From the NCBI RefSeq assembly GCF_004360225.1, contig NZ_SNUA01000009.1, positions 120,714 to 184,713 on the forward strand: DNA of 64,000 nucleotides, in the 5' to 3' direction. Position numbers and translations under genes: made by a program. Source of the DNA: Alcanivorax sp. 24. Lineage in GTDB: Bacteria; Pseudomonadota; Gammaproteobacteria; Pseudomonadales; Alcanivoracaceae. Each line of letters begins with the position of its first letter. Position 1 is the stretch's first letter. Below are positions 17,950 through 26,883 of the stretch, one piece after another. Below the pieces are notes generated by a model. The model saw only the letters and a program-made list of their open reading frames with translations, did not search any database and was not told where the DNA came from.

Positions 17950-19077
17950 ATGAAAACACGTGCCGCGGTATTGCGCGAAATGGGCGCCCAGCGCCCCTAT
18001 AAAACATCCCAGCCGCTGAAGATCGAAGAGCTGGAATTGGATGCCCCCGGGCACGGCGAGATTCTGGTGCGGGTACGCGCCGCTGGCCTGTGCCATTCGG
18101 ATCTGTCGGTGATCGACGGCAACCGTCCGCGCCCTCTGCCCATGGCCCTGGGCCACGAAGCCGCTGGTGAGGTAATGGAAGTGGGTGACGGCGTCACCGA
18201 TCTGGAAGTCGGTGATCACGTAGTGTTTTCCTTCGTCCCCAGTTGCGGCACCTGCGACTACTGTCTCGATGGCCGTGCCGCTCTGTGCGCGCCGGGAGCC
18301 GCCGCCAACAACGAAGGCACGCTGCTCGGCGGCGGCATGCGTCTGCATCAGAACGAGCATACCGTGAATCACCACCTGGGCGTCTCCGGCTTCGCCGAGT
18401 ACGCGGTGACGTCACGGCGCTCCGCGGTGAAGGTCAGCAAGGACCTGCCGTTCGATATCGCCGCGGTATTCGGCTGCGCCGTGCTCACCGGGGTCGGTGC
18501 GGTGGTGCACACCGCCGGTTTGCGCGCCGGCCAGTCGGTGCTGGTGGTGGGCCTCGGTGGTGTCGGATTGTCAGCGGTACTGGGCGCGGTGGCCGGTGGC
18601 GCCCGCCAGATCATCGCCGCCGATATTGCCCAGGACAAACTGGACATGGCCAAGTCCCTGGGCGCCACTCATGTGGTGAACTCCAAGGACGAGGATGCGG
18701 TGGAACAGGTCAAGGCGATCAGCGGCGGCGGCGTGGACATTGCCGCGGAATTCGCCGGTGTTGGCCCGGCGCTGGAGTTCGCCTTCGCCGCCACCGGCAA
18801 GGGCGGCAAAACGGTGACCGCCGGCTTACCTCACCCCAGCACCCGCATGGCGGTGAGCCCGGTGCAGTTGGTAGCGGAAGAGCGCAGCCTGCTGGGTTCC
18901 TATCTGGGCGGCCATGTGCCGGCCCTGGATATTCCCGAGTACGTGGCCCTGTACCTGGCCGGCCGTCTGCCAGTGGACAAGCTGCTCACCCATCGGCTGA
19001 AACTGGAAGATATCAACGAAGGCTTCGACCGCCTGGCTGATGGCGAAGCGATTCGCCAGGTGATTCTGTTCGACTAA
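17950..19077 (+). CDS. Zinc-dependent alcohol dehydrogenase (MDR superfamily)
   Basis: 375 residues from the ATG at 17950, preceded by GGGGAGAGCG. Catalytic zinc ligands are in GLCHSD and GHEAAG. The structural zinc Cys cluster CGTCDYCLDGRAALC is complete. The Rossmann fingerprint is GLGGVG near residue 200, followed by an acidic residue suggesting NAD(H). It oxidises alcohols or reduces aldehydes; chain-length preference cannot be told. It is co-transcribed with the NCS2-like permease upstream. Confidence 0.92.
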   Translation: MKTRAAVLREMGAQRPYKTSQPLKIEELELDAPGHGEILVRVRAAGLCHSDLSVIDGNRPRPLPMALGHEAAGEVMEVGDGVTDLEVGDHVVFSFVPSCGTCDYCLDGRAALCAPGAAANNEGTLLGGGMRLHQNEHTVNHHLGVSGFAEYAVTSRRSAVKVSKDLPFDIAAVFGCAVLTGVGAVVHTAGLRAGQSVLVVGLGGVGLSAVLGAVAGGARQIIAADIAQDKLDMAKSLGATHVVNSKDEDAVEQVKAISGGGVDIAAEFAGVGPALEFAFAATGKGGKTVTAGLPHPSTRMAVSPVQLVAEERSLLGSYLGGHVPALDIPEYVALYLAGRLPVDKLLTHRLKLEDINEGFDRLADGEAIRQVILFD

Positions 19078-19078
19078 C

Positions 19079-19272
19079 GCTGGCACGCGACACGCGACGC
19101 GCTTACACGCAACACGCTGGCACGCTAAACCCCAAGCAACAGCGTGCCAGCGATGACGGACTTCCCAAGCCATCAAGCCTTTCCGTCTATCCCAAGGCCA
19201 GCAAGCATGGCGTGCAAGCGTGTTGCGTGTAAGCGCGTCGCGTGTCGCGTGTCGCGTGTCGCGTGCCAGCGC
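19079..19272. repeat. Inverted repeat cluster built of 7-bp units (GCGTGTC / GCGTGTT)
   Basis: The left arm (19079-19126) and right arm (about 19211-19272) are inverses. The right arm has two extra copies of the 7-bp unit TCGCGTG. Inner blocks GCGTGTTGCGTGTAAGCGCG are shared. It lies between the alcohol dehydrogenase and NTF2-fold genes and overlaps the 3' side of both. A smaller relative lies at 19799-19875. Confidence 0.8.
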
Positions 19273-19274
19273 TA

Positions 19275-19664
19275 TTATTTCAACTTCTCCAGCATCGCCG
19301 CCATCATCTGGTGGATCTTGTTCACCGCTTTCAACGGGCGGACCATCACCTTGAAGTCGTCAATACGGCCCTGATCATCACAGTGGATCATGTCGATGCC
19401 GTTGATATGAATCCCTTCCAGATTGGTGGAAAACTCCAGCACCGCGTTATTGCCGTCCAGAATCTCCCGCTCATAACGGAAGTGCTCGTTATTCAGAGTG
19501 CGCAGGGCGGCGGTCAGGTAAAGGGTGGTGATCGCCTTGCCTTCCTGGGGGGTATGCACCACCGGCGAGTGAAACACCACATTGTCGGCCAGAATCGCAT
19601 TCAGCCCGGCGGCATCCCGGGCGTCCACCAGCTTGTGCCATTCGGCGATGGTTTTTTCTATCAC
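19275..19664 (-). CDS. NTF2-like / SnoaL-fold protein
   Basis: 129 residues. The N-terminal helix (IEKTIAEWHKLVDARDAAGLNAILADNVVFHSPV) is followed by curved-sheet strands (NAVLEFSTNLEGIHINGIDMIHCDDQGRIDDFKVMVRP), typical of the SnoaL/NTF2 fold. Members are isomerases, hydratases or binding proteins; no catalytic assignment is possible. The gene is flanked on both sides by palindromes made of the same 7-bp units. Confidence 0.82.
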   Translation of the reverse strand: MIEKTIAEWHKLVDARDAAGLNAILADNVVFHSPVVHTPQEGKAITTLYLTAALRTLNNEHFRYEREILDGNNAVLEFSTNLEGIHINGIDMIHCDDQGRIDDFKVMVRPLKAVNKIHQMMAAMLEKLK

Positions 19665-19798
19665 GGCCAGTTCCTCTCGTTGGATTTTATCGTCAGGGAT
19701 TGTCTTAGCGCCTTATTGTTTACGGTGTAAACATAACAGAGGCCAACGATAGCACACTGGCGTGGGCTGTCACCATCAAAGAAGGAATGTTGTGAATT

Positions 19799-19875
19799 CG
19801 CTGGCACGCTTACACGCAACACGCTTGCACGCCAAAGCCCGAGCCTGTTTGCGTGTTGCGTGTTGCGTGTAAGCG
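19799..19875. repeat. Inverted repeat cluster of 7-bp units, second copy
   Basis: CGCTGGCACGCTTACACGCA (from 19799) pairs with GCGTGTTGCGTGTTGCGTGT (about 19851-19870, continuing AAGCG). Same vocabulary as 19079-19272: GCGTGTT, TGTAAGCG and TGGCACGC. It lies upstream of the NTF2-fold gene and of the DGPF/sigma operon. Confidence 0.75.
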
Positions 19876-19957
19876 ACTTACTAGCCGCCAGCGCTGTCGA
19901 ATTCCGCCTTCCCCGGACGATTACTCAAGGACAGCCAGGCGGGAAACGGGAGCGCCG

Positions 19958-20317
19958 ATGAAGTATCTGTGTCTGATTTACGTGAACGAAGACGCTCTGG
20001 AACGACTGCCGGCGGATGAGCGGCGGGCACTGCACGACAGCGCCCGGGTATTACGCCAACAATTGCGTCAACACCAAAGACTGCACGCCAGCGGCACGGT
20101 GGCGTGCACGCTCACCGCCACCACTCTGCGATACCGCGATGAACGGCGGCGGATCGAACCGGGGCCGGCCACCGAAGGCCCGGTGCAATTGGCCGGCTGG
20201 CTGGTGCTGGAGGCCGCCCATTTGGATGAAGCCCTGGCCCTGGCCGCCCATCTGCCCGCCTGCCGGCTTGGCGCCGTGGAAGTGCGGCCGGTCACCACAG
20301 CGGAGGAAACCCCATGA
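19958..20317 (+). CDS. YCII/DGPF-domain protein
   Basis: 119 residues from the ATG at 19958, which matches the MKYLCLIYVNED start shared with the paralogue at 21680. The C-terminal AHLPACRLGAVEVRPV matches the family end. The DGPF loop itself is degenerate (TEGPVQLAGW). DGPF proteins are small ferredoxin-fold proteins of unknown activity found next to ECF42 sigma factors. The sigma gene follows directly. Confidence 0.82.
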   Translation: MKYLCLIYVNEDALERLPADERRALHDSARVLRQQLRQHQRLHASGTVACTLTATTLRYRDERRRIEPGPATEGPVQLAGWLVLEAAHLDEALALAAHLPACRLGAVEVRPVTTAEETP

Positions 20318-20391
20318 TGCGATCCGCGGTTGTTGTTAGCATGAACAGGCTCTCCACCTCCCAACCGATCCGGCAAGCCCAGGAGCGACGC

Positions 20392-21657
20392 ATGGACAGC
20401 CCCGCCTCACCGGCGCTGCAACGTCAGGTGGCCTCTCTGTACCAGGCGGAGTCCCGCCGGGTACTGGCCACGCTCATCCGTCTGCTGGGCGACTTCGACC
20501 TGGCCGAGGAGGCTCTGCAGGACGCCTTCATCGCCGCCATGGAGCAATGGCCAAGGGATGGCATTCCCGAGCAGCCCCGAGCCTGGCTGGTCTCCACCGG
20601 CCGCTTCAAGGCCATCGACACCCTGCGCCGGCGCGCCCGCTTTGACGCTTCCCAGGAAGAGATCGCCCGGCGCCTGGAAAAGGATGTGCCGCCCCCCGGC
20701 GAGGAAGAGGAATTGGAAGATGACCGTTTGCGGCTGATCTTCACCTGCTGCCACCCGGCCCTGCCCGCCGACGCCCGGGTAGCGCTGACCCTGCGAGAGG
20801 TGTGCGACCTCACCACCGAGGAAATCGCCAGCGCCTACCTGGTGGCCACACCGACCATGGCGCAACGCATCGTGCGTGCCAAGAACAAAATCCGGCAGGC
20901 CGGCATCCCTTACCAGGTACCGGAACGGCAGGAGCTCAACGAACGGCTCGACTCCGTGCTGCAGGTGATTTATCTGGTCTTCAACGAGGGTTATTTCGCC
21001 TCTTCCGGCGAGAACCTGACACGTCCGGATCTGTCCCGCGAGGCCATCCGGCTCGGCGCCTTGCTGGTGGAATTGCTGCCCGAGTCCGAAGCGCGCGGCC
21101 TGCTGGCGCTGATGTTGCTGATCGAGGCCCGGCGTCCGGCCCGCCTGGATCACCAGGGCGACGTGGTTTTATTGGAGGATCAGGACCGCTCGTTATGGGA
21201 TCAGGACTTGATCCGGCAGGGCACCGCCCTGGTGGAGCGCGCCCTCGGCGAGGGCCGGTTCGGAGCCTATACCTTGCAGGCCGCCATTGCCGCCGTGCAT
21301 GGCGAAGCCACCAGTGCCGACCAGACCGACTGGCCGCAGATCGTCGGCCTCTACGACGTTTTGTTGCGCACCAGCCCGTCACCGGTGATCGAATTGAACC
21401 GGGCGGTGGCGGTGGCCATGCGGGATGGCTGGGAAGCGGGCCTGAAACTGGTGGATGCGCTGCTGGACGACGGTCAATTGGACGGCTATCTGCCAGCCCG
21501 GGCCGCCCGTGCCGATCTGCTGCGTCGGCTGGGCCGCCACCAGGATGCGCTGCGGGTCTACCAGGAGGCTCTGACGCTGAGCCACCAGGGGGCGGAGCGG
21601 CGCTTGTTGGAAAAACGGGTGACGGAGCTGTCCTCCGTTATCCCATCTTCGTTATAA
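20392..21657 (+). CDS. ECF42-type RNA polymerase sigma factor with C-terminal TPR-like extension
   Basis: 421 residues from the ATG at 20392, chosen for AGGAG seven bases upstream; the frame is open to 20314. Sigma2 (about 10-75: SLYQAESRRVLATLIRLLGD, EEALQDAFIAAMEQWP) and sigma4 (about 110-165: LTLREVCDLTTEEIASAYLV) are followed by some 240 residues of helical repeats ending EALTLSHQGAERRLLEKRV. There is no anti-sigma gene. In this group the C-terminal extension and DGPF proteins replace anti-sigma control. It lies between two DGPF genes in one operon. Confidence 0.92.
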   Translation: MDSPASPALQRQVASLYQAESRRVLATLIRLLGDFDLAEEALQDAFIAAMEQWPRDGIPEQPRAWLVSTGRFKAIDTLRRRARFDASQEEIARRLEKDVPPPGEEEELEDDRLRLIFTCCHPALPADARVALTLREVCDLTTEEIASAYLVATPTMAQRIVRAKNKIRQAGIPYQVPERQELNERLDSVLQVIYLVFNEGYFASSGENLTRPDLSREAIRLGALLVELLPESEARGLLALMLLIEARRPARLDHQGDVVLLEDQDRSLWDQDLIRQGTALVERALGEGRFGAYTLQAAIAAVHGEATSADQTDWPQIVGLYDVLLRTSPSPVIELNRAVAVAMRDGWEAGLKLVDALLDDGQLDGYLPARAARADLLRRLGRHQDALRVYQEALTLSHQGAERRLLEKRVTELSSVIPSSL

Positions 21658-21679
21658 CGCCCCCGTTGAGGATCCATCG

Positions 21680-22024
21680 ATGAAATACCTGTGTCTGGTC
21701 TACTGCGAAGAAGAAAAACTGCACGGCTTGCCGGAGAGTCCGGAAGACGCCGAATGCGAGGCCTACTGCGAGACCGTGGAGGCCAGCGGCCAACTGGTGG
21801 CCGCCGAGGCCCTGGAGCCGGTCAATACCGCCGTCACCGTGCGTCTGCACCAGGGCACTACTTCGGTCACCGACGGCCCCTTCGCCGAAACCAAGGAACA
21901 ACTGGCGGGGTTCTATCTGATCGATGCCCGCGACCTGAACCAGGCGATCCAGCTCGCGGCACGAATTCCGGCGGCGCGGGTGGGCTGCGTGGAAGTGCGG
22001 CCGGTGCGGGAGTTGCAGCCCTGA
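21680..22024 (+). CDS. YCII/DGPF-domain protein
   Basis: 114 residues with the canonical motif DGPFAETKEQLAGFYLID at about 66-83 and the conserved end RVGCVEVRPV. It begins 22 bp after the sigma factor stop and is clearly co-transcribed. Its first ten residues nearly match the DGPF protein before the sigma gene. DGPF proteins are usual targets or partners of ECF42 factors; enzymatic role unknown. Confidence 0.92.
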   Translation: MKYLCLVYCEEEKLHGLPESPEDAECEAYCETVEASGQLVAAEALEPVNTAVTVRLHQGTTSVTDGPFAETKEQLAGFYLIDARDLNQAIQLAARIPAARVGCVEVRPVRELQP

Positions 22025-22039
22025 CCGTTGTTACGCTGA

Positions 22040-22459
22040 CTAAAGCCGCAGCCGGCTCAGGCCGCGTTCAATGCCGCGCTGCAACCCGGCCTTGATGAGT
22101 GGCCCCACCAGCGGCAATTTGCCCTGGAAGGTGATGACGTAGTGCAGCCGGCTGCCACCGTCCGGTTGCGCGGAGAAACTCATCACGCCCTGGTGATTCT
22201 TCAGCGGACTGCCCTTGCTGATGCGATACTCGATCCGTTCGTTGGGCACCACTTCGGTCACGGTTTCCTCGAACGGCGGCGCCAGCAGGATACGCATGCG
22301 GCGCACCGAACCGACGCCATTGGGGGCGTCCACGCCTTCCTTGATTCGCTGAATTTTCGCCGGCGCGAAAATCAGTTCCAGGTTTTCGTGATCACTGAGG
22401 AAATCGAACAGTTTCTCCACCGGAAACGGAAAGCTCCGGTTGATCTCAATACGCTGCAT
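22040..22459 (-). CDS. SRPBCC / polyketide cyclase-like family protein
   Basis: 139 residues from the ATG at 22459; a GTG three codons upstream is also possible. The N-terminal RIEINRSFPFPVEKLFDFLSDHENLE is the classic start of this helix-grip fold, followed by strands with GVGSVRRMR and GGSRLHYVITFQGKLP. Such proteins bind hydrophobic ligands in a deep cavity. It is convergent with the DGPF/sigma operon; function unknown. Confidence 0.85.
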   Translation of the reverse strand: MQRIEINRSFPFPVEKLFDFLSDHENLELIFAPAKIQRIKEGVDAPNGVGSVRRMRILLAPPFEETVTEVVPNERIEYRISKGSPLKNHQGVMSFSAQPDGGSRLHYVITFQGKLPLVGPLIKAGLQRGIERGLSRLRL

Positions 22460-22594
22460 GGTATCCACCCACTATCCTGAAGAAGTCCCCCCAAGGACGA
22501 CGGCGCGGTGGTCGTCGCCCCGGTTCAAAGCGTTCTATTGTTGTGCCCCCGCGACGGTGGGCACAGGTCCGCTCGGGCCATTGCGGGCGCCGTT

Positions 22595-23506
22595 TCAGGC
22601 CGCGTCGGCTTTTACCTGAAAGTATTGGTAGATGCCGTCCAGCAGGTTACGCAAGGCGTTGCCCTGCAAACTGATGCGCGCCATCAGCTCCGCCACGGCA
22701 TCGTCCGCCTCCATGCCGTCCAGGTTCTCCTGGAACTGATCCAGCGCCTTGATGCGTTTCAGGTCCAGGCCGTCGGTCAGGTCGAACTCCAACTGGTCAT
22801 TCCAGGACAGGTTCACCCGTACCGGCACCATGTCGGTGTCCAGGTGGGCCAGGATTTCCTCGCGGCCGAGATCCACCGCGGTAAATCGCACACTGGCGCC
22901 CTCGCCTTTCACATCCTTCAACTCGCAGCGATCACCAAGACCGAAGTCCTCCGGCAATTGCCGGTGATCCCGCAGCCAGCCGGCGAACGCGGTGGTGGGC
23001 GCGCTTTCACCGCCGGCATGGGTCACCGGCAACGAGCCCAGCGCCTCGCGCAGCACCGACACCACCTGCTCGGCACGGGTGGAGGAAGAACTGTCCACCA
23101 GAATCCGGCCGCGCTCCAGATCGATCAATACACCGGTGCGGCGGGAGCGGGTGAATGCCCTCGGCAGCAACTCAAAGGTAATCTGCTCCTTGAGTTCCGC
23201 CCTTTCCTTACGGCCCACACGGCGGTCATCACGCTCCTGGATCTGCTCCACCCGCTCATCCAGTTCCTCCTTGATCACCGGACCGGGCAACAAGCGGGTG
23301 ATCTCCTGATGCACGCAGTAGACGAACCCTTCCACCGCGAACACCATGCGCTCCTCACCCTTGAGCGGCGGCACGAAACCCTCGCTGCTGGGAGCCTGGC
23401 TGCCGCAGGGCTGACAACGGGCGCCTTCCAGTTGGGCTTCCAGTTCCGACACCGGCCAGGTAAAGGGGTCCTTGGCGCTAAACACCGTCAGATTCTTGAT
23501 CCACAT
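22595..23506 (-). CDS. rdgC: Recombination-associated protein RdgC
   Basis: 303 residues, the usual RdgC length. Recognised by MWIKNLTVF at the start, the FVPPLKGEERMVFAVEG segment near 43-60, KQITFELLPRAF-like LKEQITFELLPRAFTRSR, and the C-terminal LSWNDQLEFDLTDGLDLKRI. RdgC forms a ring around duplex DNA and limits RecA. It stands alone between an SRPBCC gene and the N-acetyltransferase gene. Confidence 0.97.
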   Translation of the reverse strand: MWIKNLTVFSAKDPFTWPVSELEAQLEGARCQPCGSQAPSSEGFVPPLKGEERMVFAVEGFVYCVHQEITRLLPGPVIKEELDERVEQIQERDDRRVGRKERAELKEQITFELLPRAFTRSRRTGVLIDLERGRILVDSSSSTRAEQVVSVLREALGSLPVTHAGGESAPTTAFAGWLRDHRQLPEDFGLGDRCELKDVKGEGASVRFTAVDLGREEILAHLDTDMVPVRVNLSWNDQLEFDLTDGLDLKRIKALDQFQENLDGMEADDAVAELMARISLQGNALRNLLDGIYQYFQVKADAA

Positions 23507-23599
23507 AACGTTCTACTCTCGGGGCGATCTTTGGGGGAAACCGGCAACACTAACCAAGGGACGCCGCGGCCTCAAGCACCGATGATCCACCGCGAGACA

Positions 23600-24427
23600 T
23601 CAACCCGCCCCGGCCGCCAGCAAGTCCGCCACCCGCCGCTCCAAGGCCGGGTGATCCGGGAGTCTCAGCCCGATTTCCTGTTCCAGCACCGCCAGCACTT
23701 CCGCCACGCTGCTCAGCGTCCGCCGCTGACGCTCCTGTCCTGGCGGATAGATCGACAGGCGCTGGTTATTCAGGTTCCGGCGGCCATCGGCATCCGCCCG
23801 GCAAGCCACCAGGTTGGTGACAAAGTGGGATTGCGGGTGGTGCGACAGATACCAGCTGGCCATTTCGTAATCCGCCTGCCACAACTCGCGCAGATCGAAC
23901 CGGTACAGGGTTTTCCAGCCCGTCCCCGCGTAAGCCTCGAGCAGGAAATGATCGTTCAGATGCAGCACGCGATAGGGCTCATGGACGGTCTCCTGCGGGC
24001 CCACACGATCCAGCCGCAGGGGCGCGGTGGGGGTCAGGGCGCCGAATCCGGTGTCCACCAGATAATCCACCTCATCCAGGGTGGCCCGCAGCAGCATGTG
24101 GGACACCGCCGGCCGCGCCGTGTAAGGCTGCTCCCACAGTACCCGGGCGCCCAGACCACTGACCTGAAATCCCAGTTGTTCGAGGATGTTCTTGAACAGC
24201 AGGTTATGCTCATAGCAATAACCGCCCCTTTTCTGGTGAATCAGCTTACGTTCCAGCCCCTGTGGAGACAGCTCGACCTCCAGACCGAGAAACGGCGACA
24301 GGTTCTCGAAGGGAATGGTCGCGATGTGCCGTCGTTGCAGTTCCGCCAGCAGTGACAGCCCCGGCGTGCGCGGGCCGCGATAGTCGATTCGCTCCAGATA
24401 GGCATTGAGATCCACCCGATTGGTCAT
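23600..24427 (-). CDS. nhoA: Arylamine N-acetyltransferase
   Basis: 275 residues, typical length. The catalytic triad is complete: Cys71 in RGGYCYEHN, His110 in AVSHMLL, Asp125 in YLVDTGFGA. The N-terminal PFENLSPFLG helical bundle and the beta domain are normal. It transfers acetyl from acetyl-CoA to arylamines and hydrazines, a xenobiotic detoxification reaction. A monocistronic gene, divergent from alkK with 240 bp between. Confidence 0.95.
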   Translation of the reverse strand: MTNRVDLNAYLERIDYRGPRTPGLSLLAELQRRHIATIPFENLSPFLGLEVELSPQGLERKLIHQKRGGYCYEHNLLFKNILEQLGFQVSGLGARVLWEQPYTARPAVSHMLLRATLDEVDYLVDTGFGALTPTAPLRLDRVGPQETVHEPYRVLHLNDHFLLEAYAGTGWKTLYRFDLRELWQADYEMASWYLSHHPQSHFVTNLVACRADADGRRNLNNQRLSIYPPGQERQRRTLSSVAEVLAVLEQEIGLRLPDHPALERRVADLLAAGAG

Positions 24428-24669
24428 TGCGTCCTCTCCTTCCTCTTGGTCTGATAGGGCATCAAGCTATGGAGGGGTCAAGGCTAGGACCTCAACCATG
24501 CTTAAGGTAAAGCGGCGGTCATACGGTTTTTGCCTATCGCCGCAAAAGGTCAACCCGGCTTATTCAAATAACAGGCCGAATCACGCCTAAATGCCTGCGC
24601 CCTGACACGACTGATCACCCAAGAACCAACAAACCGTAAAAACAACAAGCCAGCTCCGGGAGAACAACA

Positions 24670-26295
24670 ATGCTTGGCCAAATGATGCAACAGCCGCTGC
24701 TGATCAGCAGCCAGATCACCCACGCCGCCCGTTACCACGGCGACGCCGAGATCGTCTCGGTGGAAACCACCGGCGGCGTGCACCGCACCACCTGGGGCGA
24801 GGTGGAACAACGTTCACGTCAGCTGGCTTCCGCGCTGCTGCAACTGGGTTTGGAGCAGTGCGACCGGGCCGCCACTCTGGCCTGGAACAACTATCGGCAC
24901 CTGGAAGTCTATTTCGGCGTCTCCGGCGCCGGCCTGGTCTGCCACACCATCAATCCCCGGCTGTTCCCGGAACAACTGGTGTACATTTTCAATCACGCCG
25001 AGGACAAGGTCCTGTTCATCGACAGAACCTTCCTCCCGCTGATCGCCGCCATCCGTGACAAGCTGGATCATCTGAAACACATCGTGTTGATGGGACCGGT
25101 GGACGAGGAAGCGGAAAAGCAGATTCCCGGCATCGTCGGCTATGACGATCTGGTGGCCAAGGGCGTCCCGGACTTCCGCTGGCCGGAGTTTGACGAGAAC
25201 ACCGCCTCCAGCCTGTGCTACACCTCCGGCACCACCGGCAACCCCAAGGGCGCGCTCTATTCCCACCGCTCCACGGTGCTGCATTCCTACGCGGTGGTGA
25301 TGCCCGACAGCCTGGGGCTCAGCGGGCGGGACTGCATCATGCCGGTGGTCCCGATGTTCCATGTGAACGCCTGGGGGATCCCCTACGCCGCCGCCATGGT
25401 CGGTGCCAAGTTGGTGCTGCCCGGACCGAACCTGGACGGCGACAGCCTGAAAAACCTGATCAACGAACATCAGGTCACCCTGGCCGCCGGCGTACCGACC
25501 CTGTGGCAGGGTCTGATCGGCTCCCTGAAGAAGAGCGGCGAGAAGGTACCCAGCCTGAACCGCACGGTGATCGGCGGCTCCGCCTGCCCGCCATCGATGA
25601 TCGCCACCTTCCGTGACGACTACGATGTCGACACTCTGCACGCCTGGGGCATGACCGAAATGAGCCCGATCGGCTCGGTCAGCACCCTGCTGCACAAGCA
25701 CCTGAGTCTGTCAGCGGATGAGCAGGCGGCGGTGCGCGCCAAGCAGGGCCGGCCGCCGTTCGGCGTGGCATTGAAAATCATGGATGACGATGGCCGCGAC
25801 CTGCCCAACGATGGCGAGGCGCAAGGCAACCTCTACGCTCAGGGCCACTGGGTGATCGACGCCTACTTCAATGTGGACACCCCGGCACCGCACCGCGACG
25901 GCTGGTTCCCCACCGGAGACATCGCCACCCTCGACGCCAACGGCATCCTCACCATCAAGGACCGCTCCAAGGATGTGATCAAATCCGGCGGCGAGTGGAT
26001 CAGTTCGGTGGAACTGGAAAACCTGGCCATGGGCATGGACGAGTTGGCCGACGCCGCGGTGATCGCCGCCCGTCACGCCAAGTGGGATGAGCGTCCGTTG
26101 CTAATCGCCGTCAAGGCGGAAGGTCAGACTCCCTCGGAACAGGACATCCTGGCCGGTTTCGAAGGCAAGGTAGCCTCCTGGCAGATTCCCGACGCCGTGG
26201 TGTTCGTGGAACAACTGCCCCGCAATGCCACCGGCAAGGTGCTGAAAAACAAACTGCGCGAGGAATTCGGCGATACCCTGCTGAACCAGGGCTGA
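24670..26295 (+). CDS. alkK: Medium/long-chain fatty acyl-CoA ligase, AlkK type
   Basis: 541 residues, close to AlkK of Pseudomonas putida. ATP/AMP signature YTSGTTGNPKGALYSHRS at about 183-200, then the WGMTEMSP motif, TGDIATLDANG, and the C-terminal hinge KDRSKDVIKSGGEWIS with catalytic lysine in RNATGKVLKNKL. It activates fatty acids made by terminal oxidation of alkanes for beta-oxidation, which suits a hydrocarbon degrader. No alkane hydroxylase is in the window. Preceded by GGGAG 10 bp before the ATG. Confidence 0.93.
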   Translation: MLGQMMQQPLLISSQITHAARYHGDAEIVSVETTGGVHRTTWGEVEQRSRQLASALLQLGLEQCDRAATLAWNNYRHLEVYFGVSGAGLVCHTINPRLFPEQLVYIFNHAEDKVLFIDRTFLPLIAAIRDKLDHLKHIVLMGPVDEEAEKQIPGIVGYDDLVAKGVPDFRWPEFDENTASSLCYTSGTTGNPKGALYSHRSTVLHSYAVVMPDSLGLSGRDCIMPVVPMFHVNAWGIPYAAAMVGAKLVLPGPNLDGDSLKNLINEHQVTLAAGVPTLWQGLIGSLKKSGEKVPSLNRTVIGGSACPPSMIATFRDDYDVDTLHAWGMTEMSPIGSVSTLLHKHLSLSADEQAAVRAKQGRPPFGVALKIMDDDGRDLPNDGEAQGNLYAQGHWVIDAYFNVDTPAPHRDGWFPTGDIATLDANGILTIKDRSKDVIKSGGEWISSVELENLAMGMDELADAAVIAARHAKWDERPLLIAVKAEGQTPSEQDILAGFEGKVASWQIPDAVVFVEQLPRNATGKVLKNKLREEFGDTLLNQG

Positions 26296-26324
26296 ACCGC
26301 CTCTCACGGGAACGACAAAGCCGC

Positions 26325-26500
26325 CGTGAGAGCCAGCCCTGCTGGCGAATGAAGTACTCTCGAAGGGTGAAGAATTCGCTTGCAAGCAAGCTTCCCACAG
26401 CGGCTTCGTCGCCCATTGCGGTGGGAAGCGGCCTTGGCCGCGAATGCCCTCGGGCCGTTGGCTATTCGCTTGTACGCAAGCACCCACAGCGGCTTCGTGG
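26325..26500. repeat. Cluster of REP-like hairpin sequences
   Basis: Between alkK and the following convergent gene lie several related words: CAAGCTTCCCACAGCGGC, GGTGGGAAGCGGCCTTGGCC, CACCCACAGCGGCTTCGTGG and GAGAGCCAGCCCTGCTGGCG. These match the hairpins at 4311-4385 and 32371-32443. No gene is present in this 235-bp gap. Confidence 0.65.
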
Positions 26501-26530
26501 TAGCCTCCGATTGTCTCCGCTACTTCTGTT

Positions 26531-26848
26531 CTAATCCCGCCGGGGCGGCAGCACCTGCCACTCCGGCTCCTCGAACTCACCGATCACGGTGATCTCGCAA
26601 GTCCGGGCGTGTTTTTCCAGGATACCGCGCACGATCTCGCTGCGGCGGTCATCCTTGGCGTCCCGGCGGGCCTTGGATTCCCAATGCGCGATGGCCAGCA
26701 GGGTATCCGGTTCACCGATCTTGCGGTGCAAGTAGGTGCCCCGGGCTCCCGGCGCCTGCTGAATGATCTCACTGGCCTCGATCCAGGCCTCGGCGTACTC
26801 CGCCACCGTGTAGCCCGGCTTCATTTTCACTTCGAAAATAAACTTCAT
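26531..26848 (-). CDS. Small dimeric ferredoxin-fold protein (antibiotic biosynthesis monooxygenase-like)
   Basis: 105 residues starting MKFIFEVKMKPGYTVAEYAEAW, with the central LHRKIGEPDTLLAIAHWESKARRDA that resembles ABM/Dabb-type proteins (strand, helix, strand with a conserved HWES). No catalytic residue can be fixed. It is divergent from oprH and shares the upstream region containing the phased PhoP half-sites, so it could also be in that regulon. Confidence 0.7.
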   Translation of the reverse strand: MKFIFEVKMKPGYTVAEYAEAWIEASEIIQQAPGARGTYLHRKIGEPDTLLAIAHWESKARRDAKDDRRSEIVRGILEKHARTCEITVIGEFEEPEWQVLPPRRD

Positions 26849-26883
26849 GGCTGTGCCCTCTCTTTCCGCACTTTTTACCTTCC

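Noticed and set aside
20342..20353. GAACAGGCTCT just before the sigma factor, resembling an end of the mobile element
   Set aside because: Only 11 bases match and there is no partner end or interior nearby; chance cannot be excluded.
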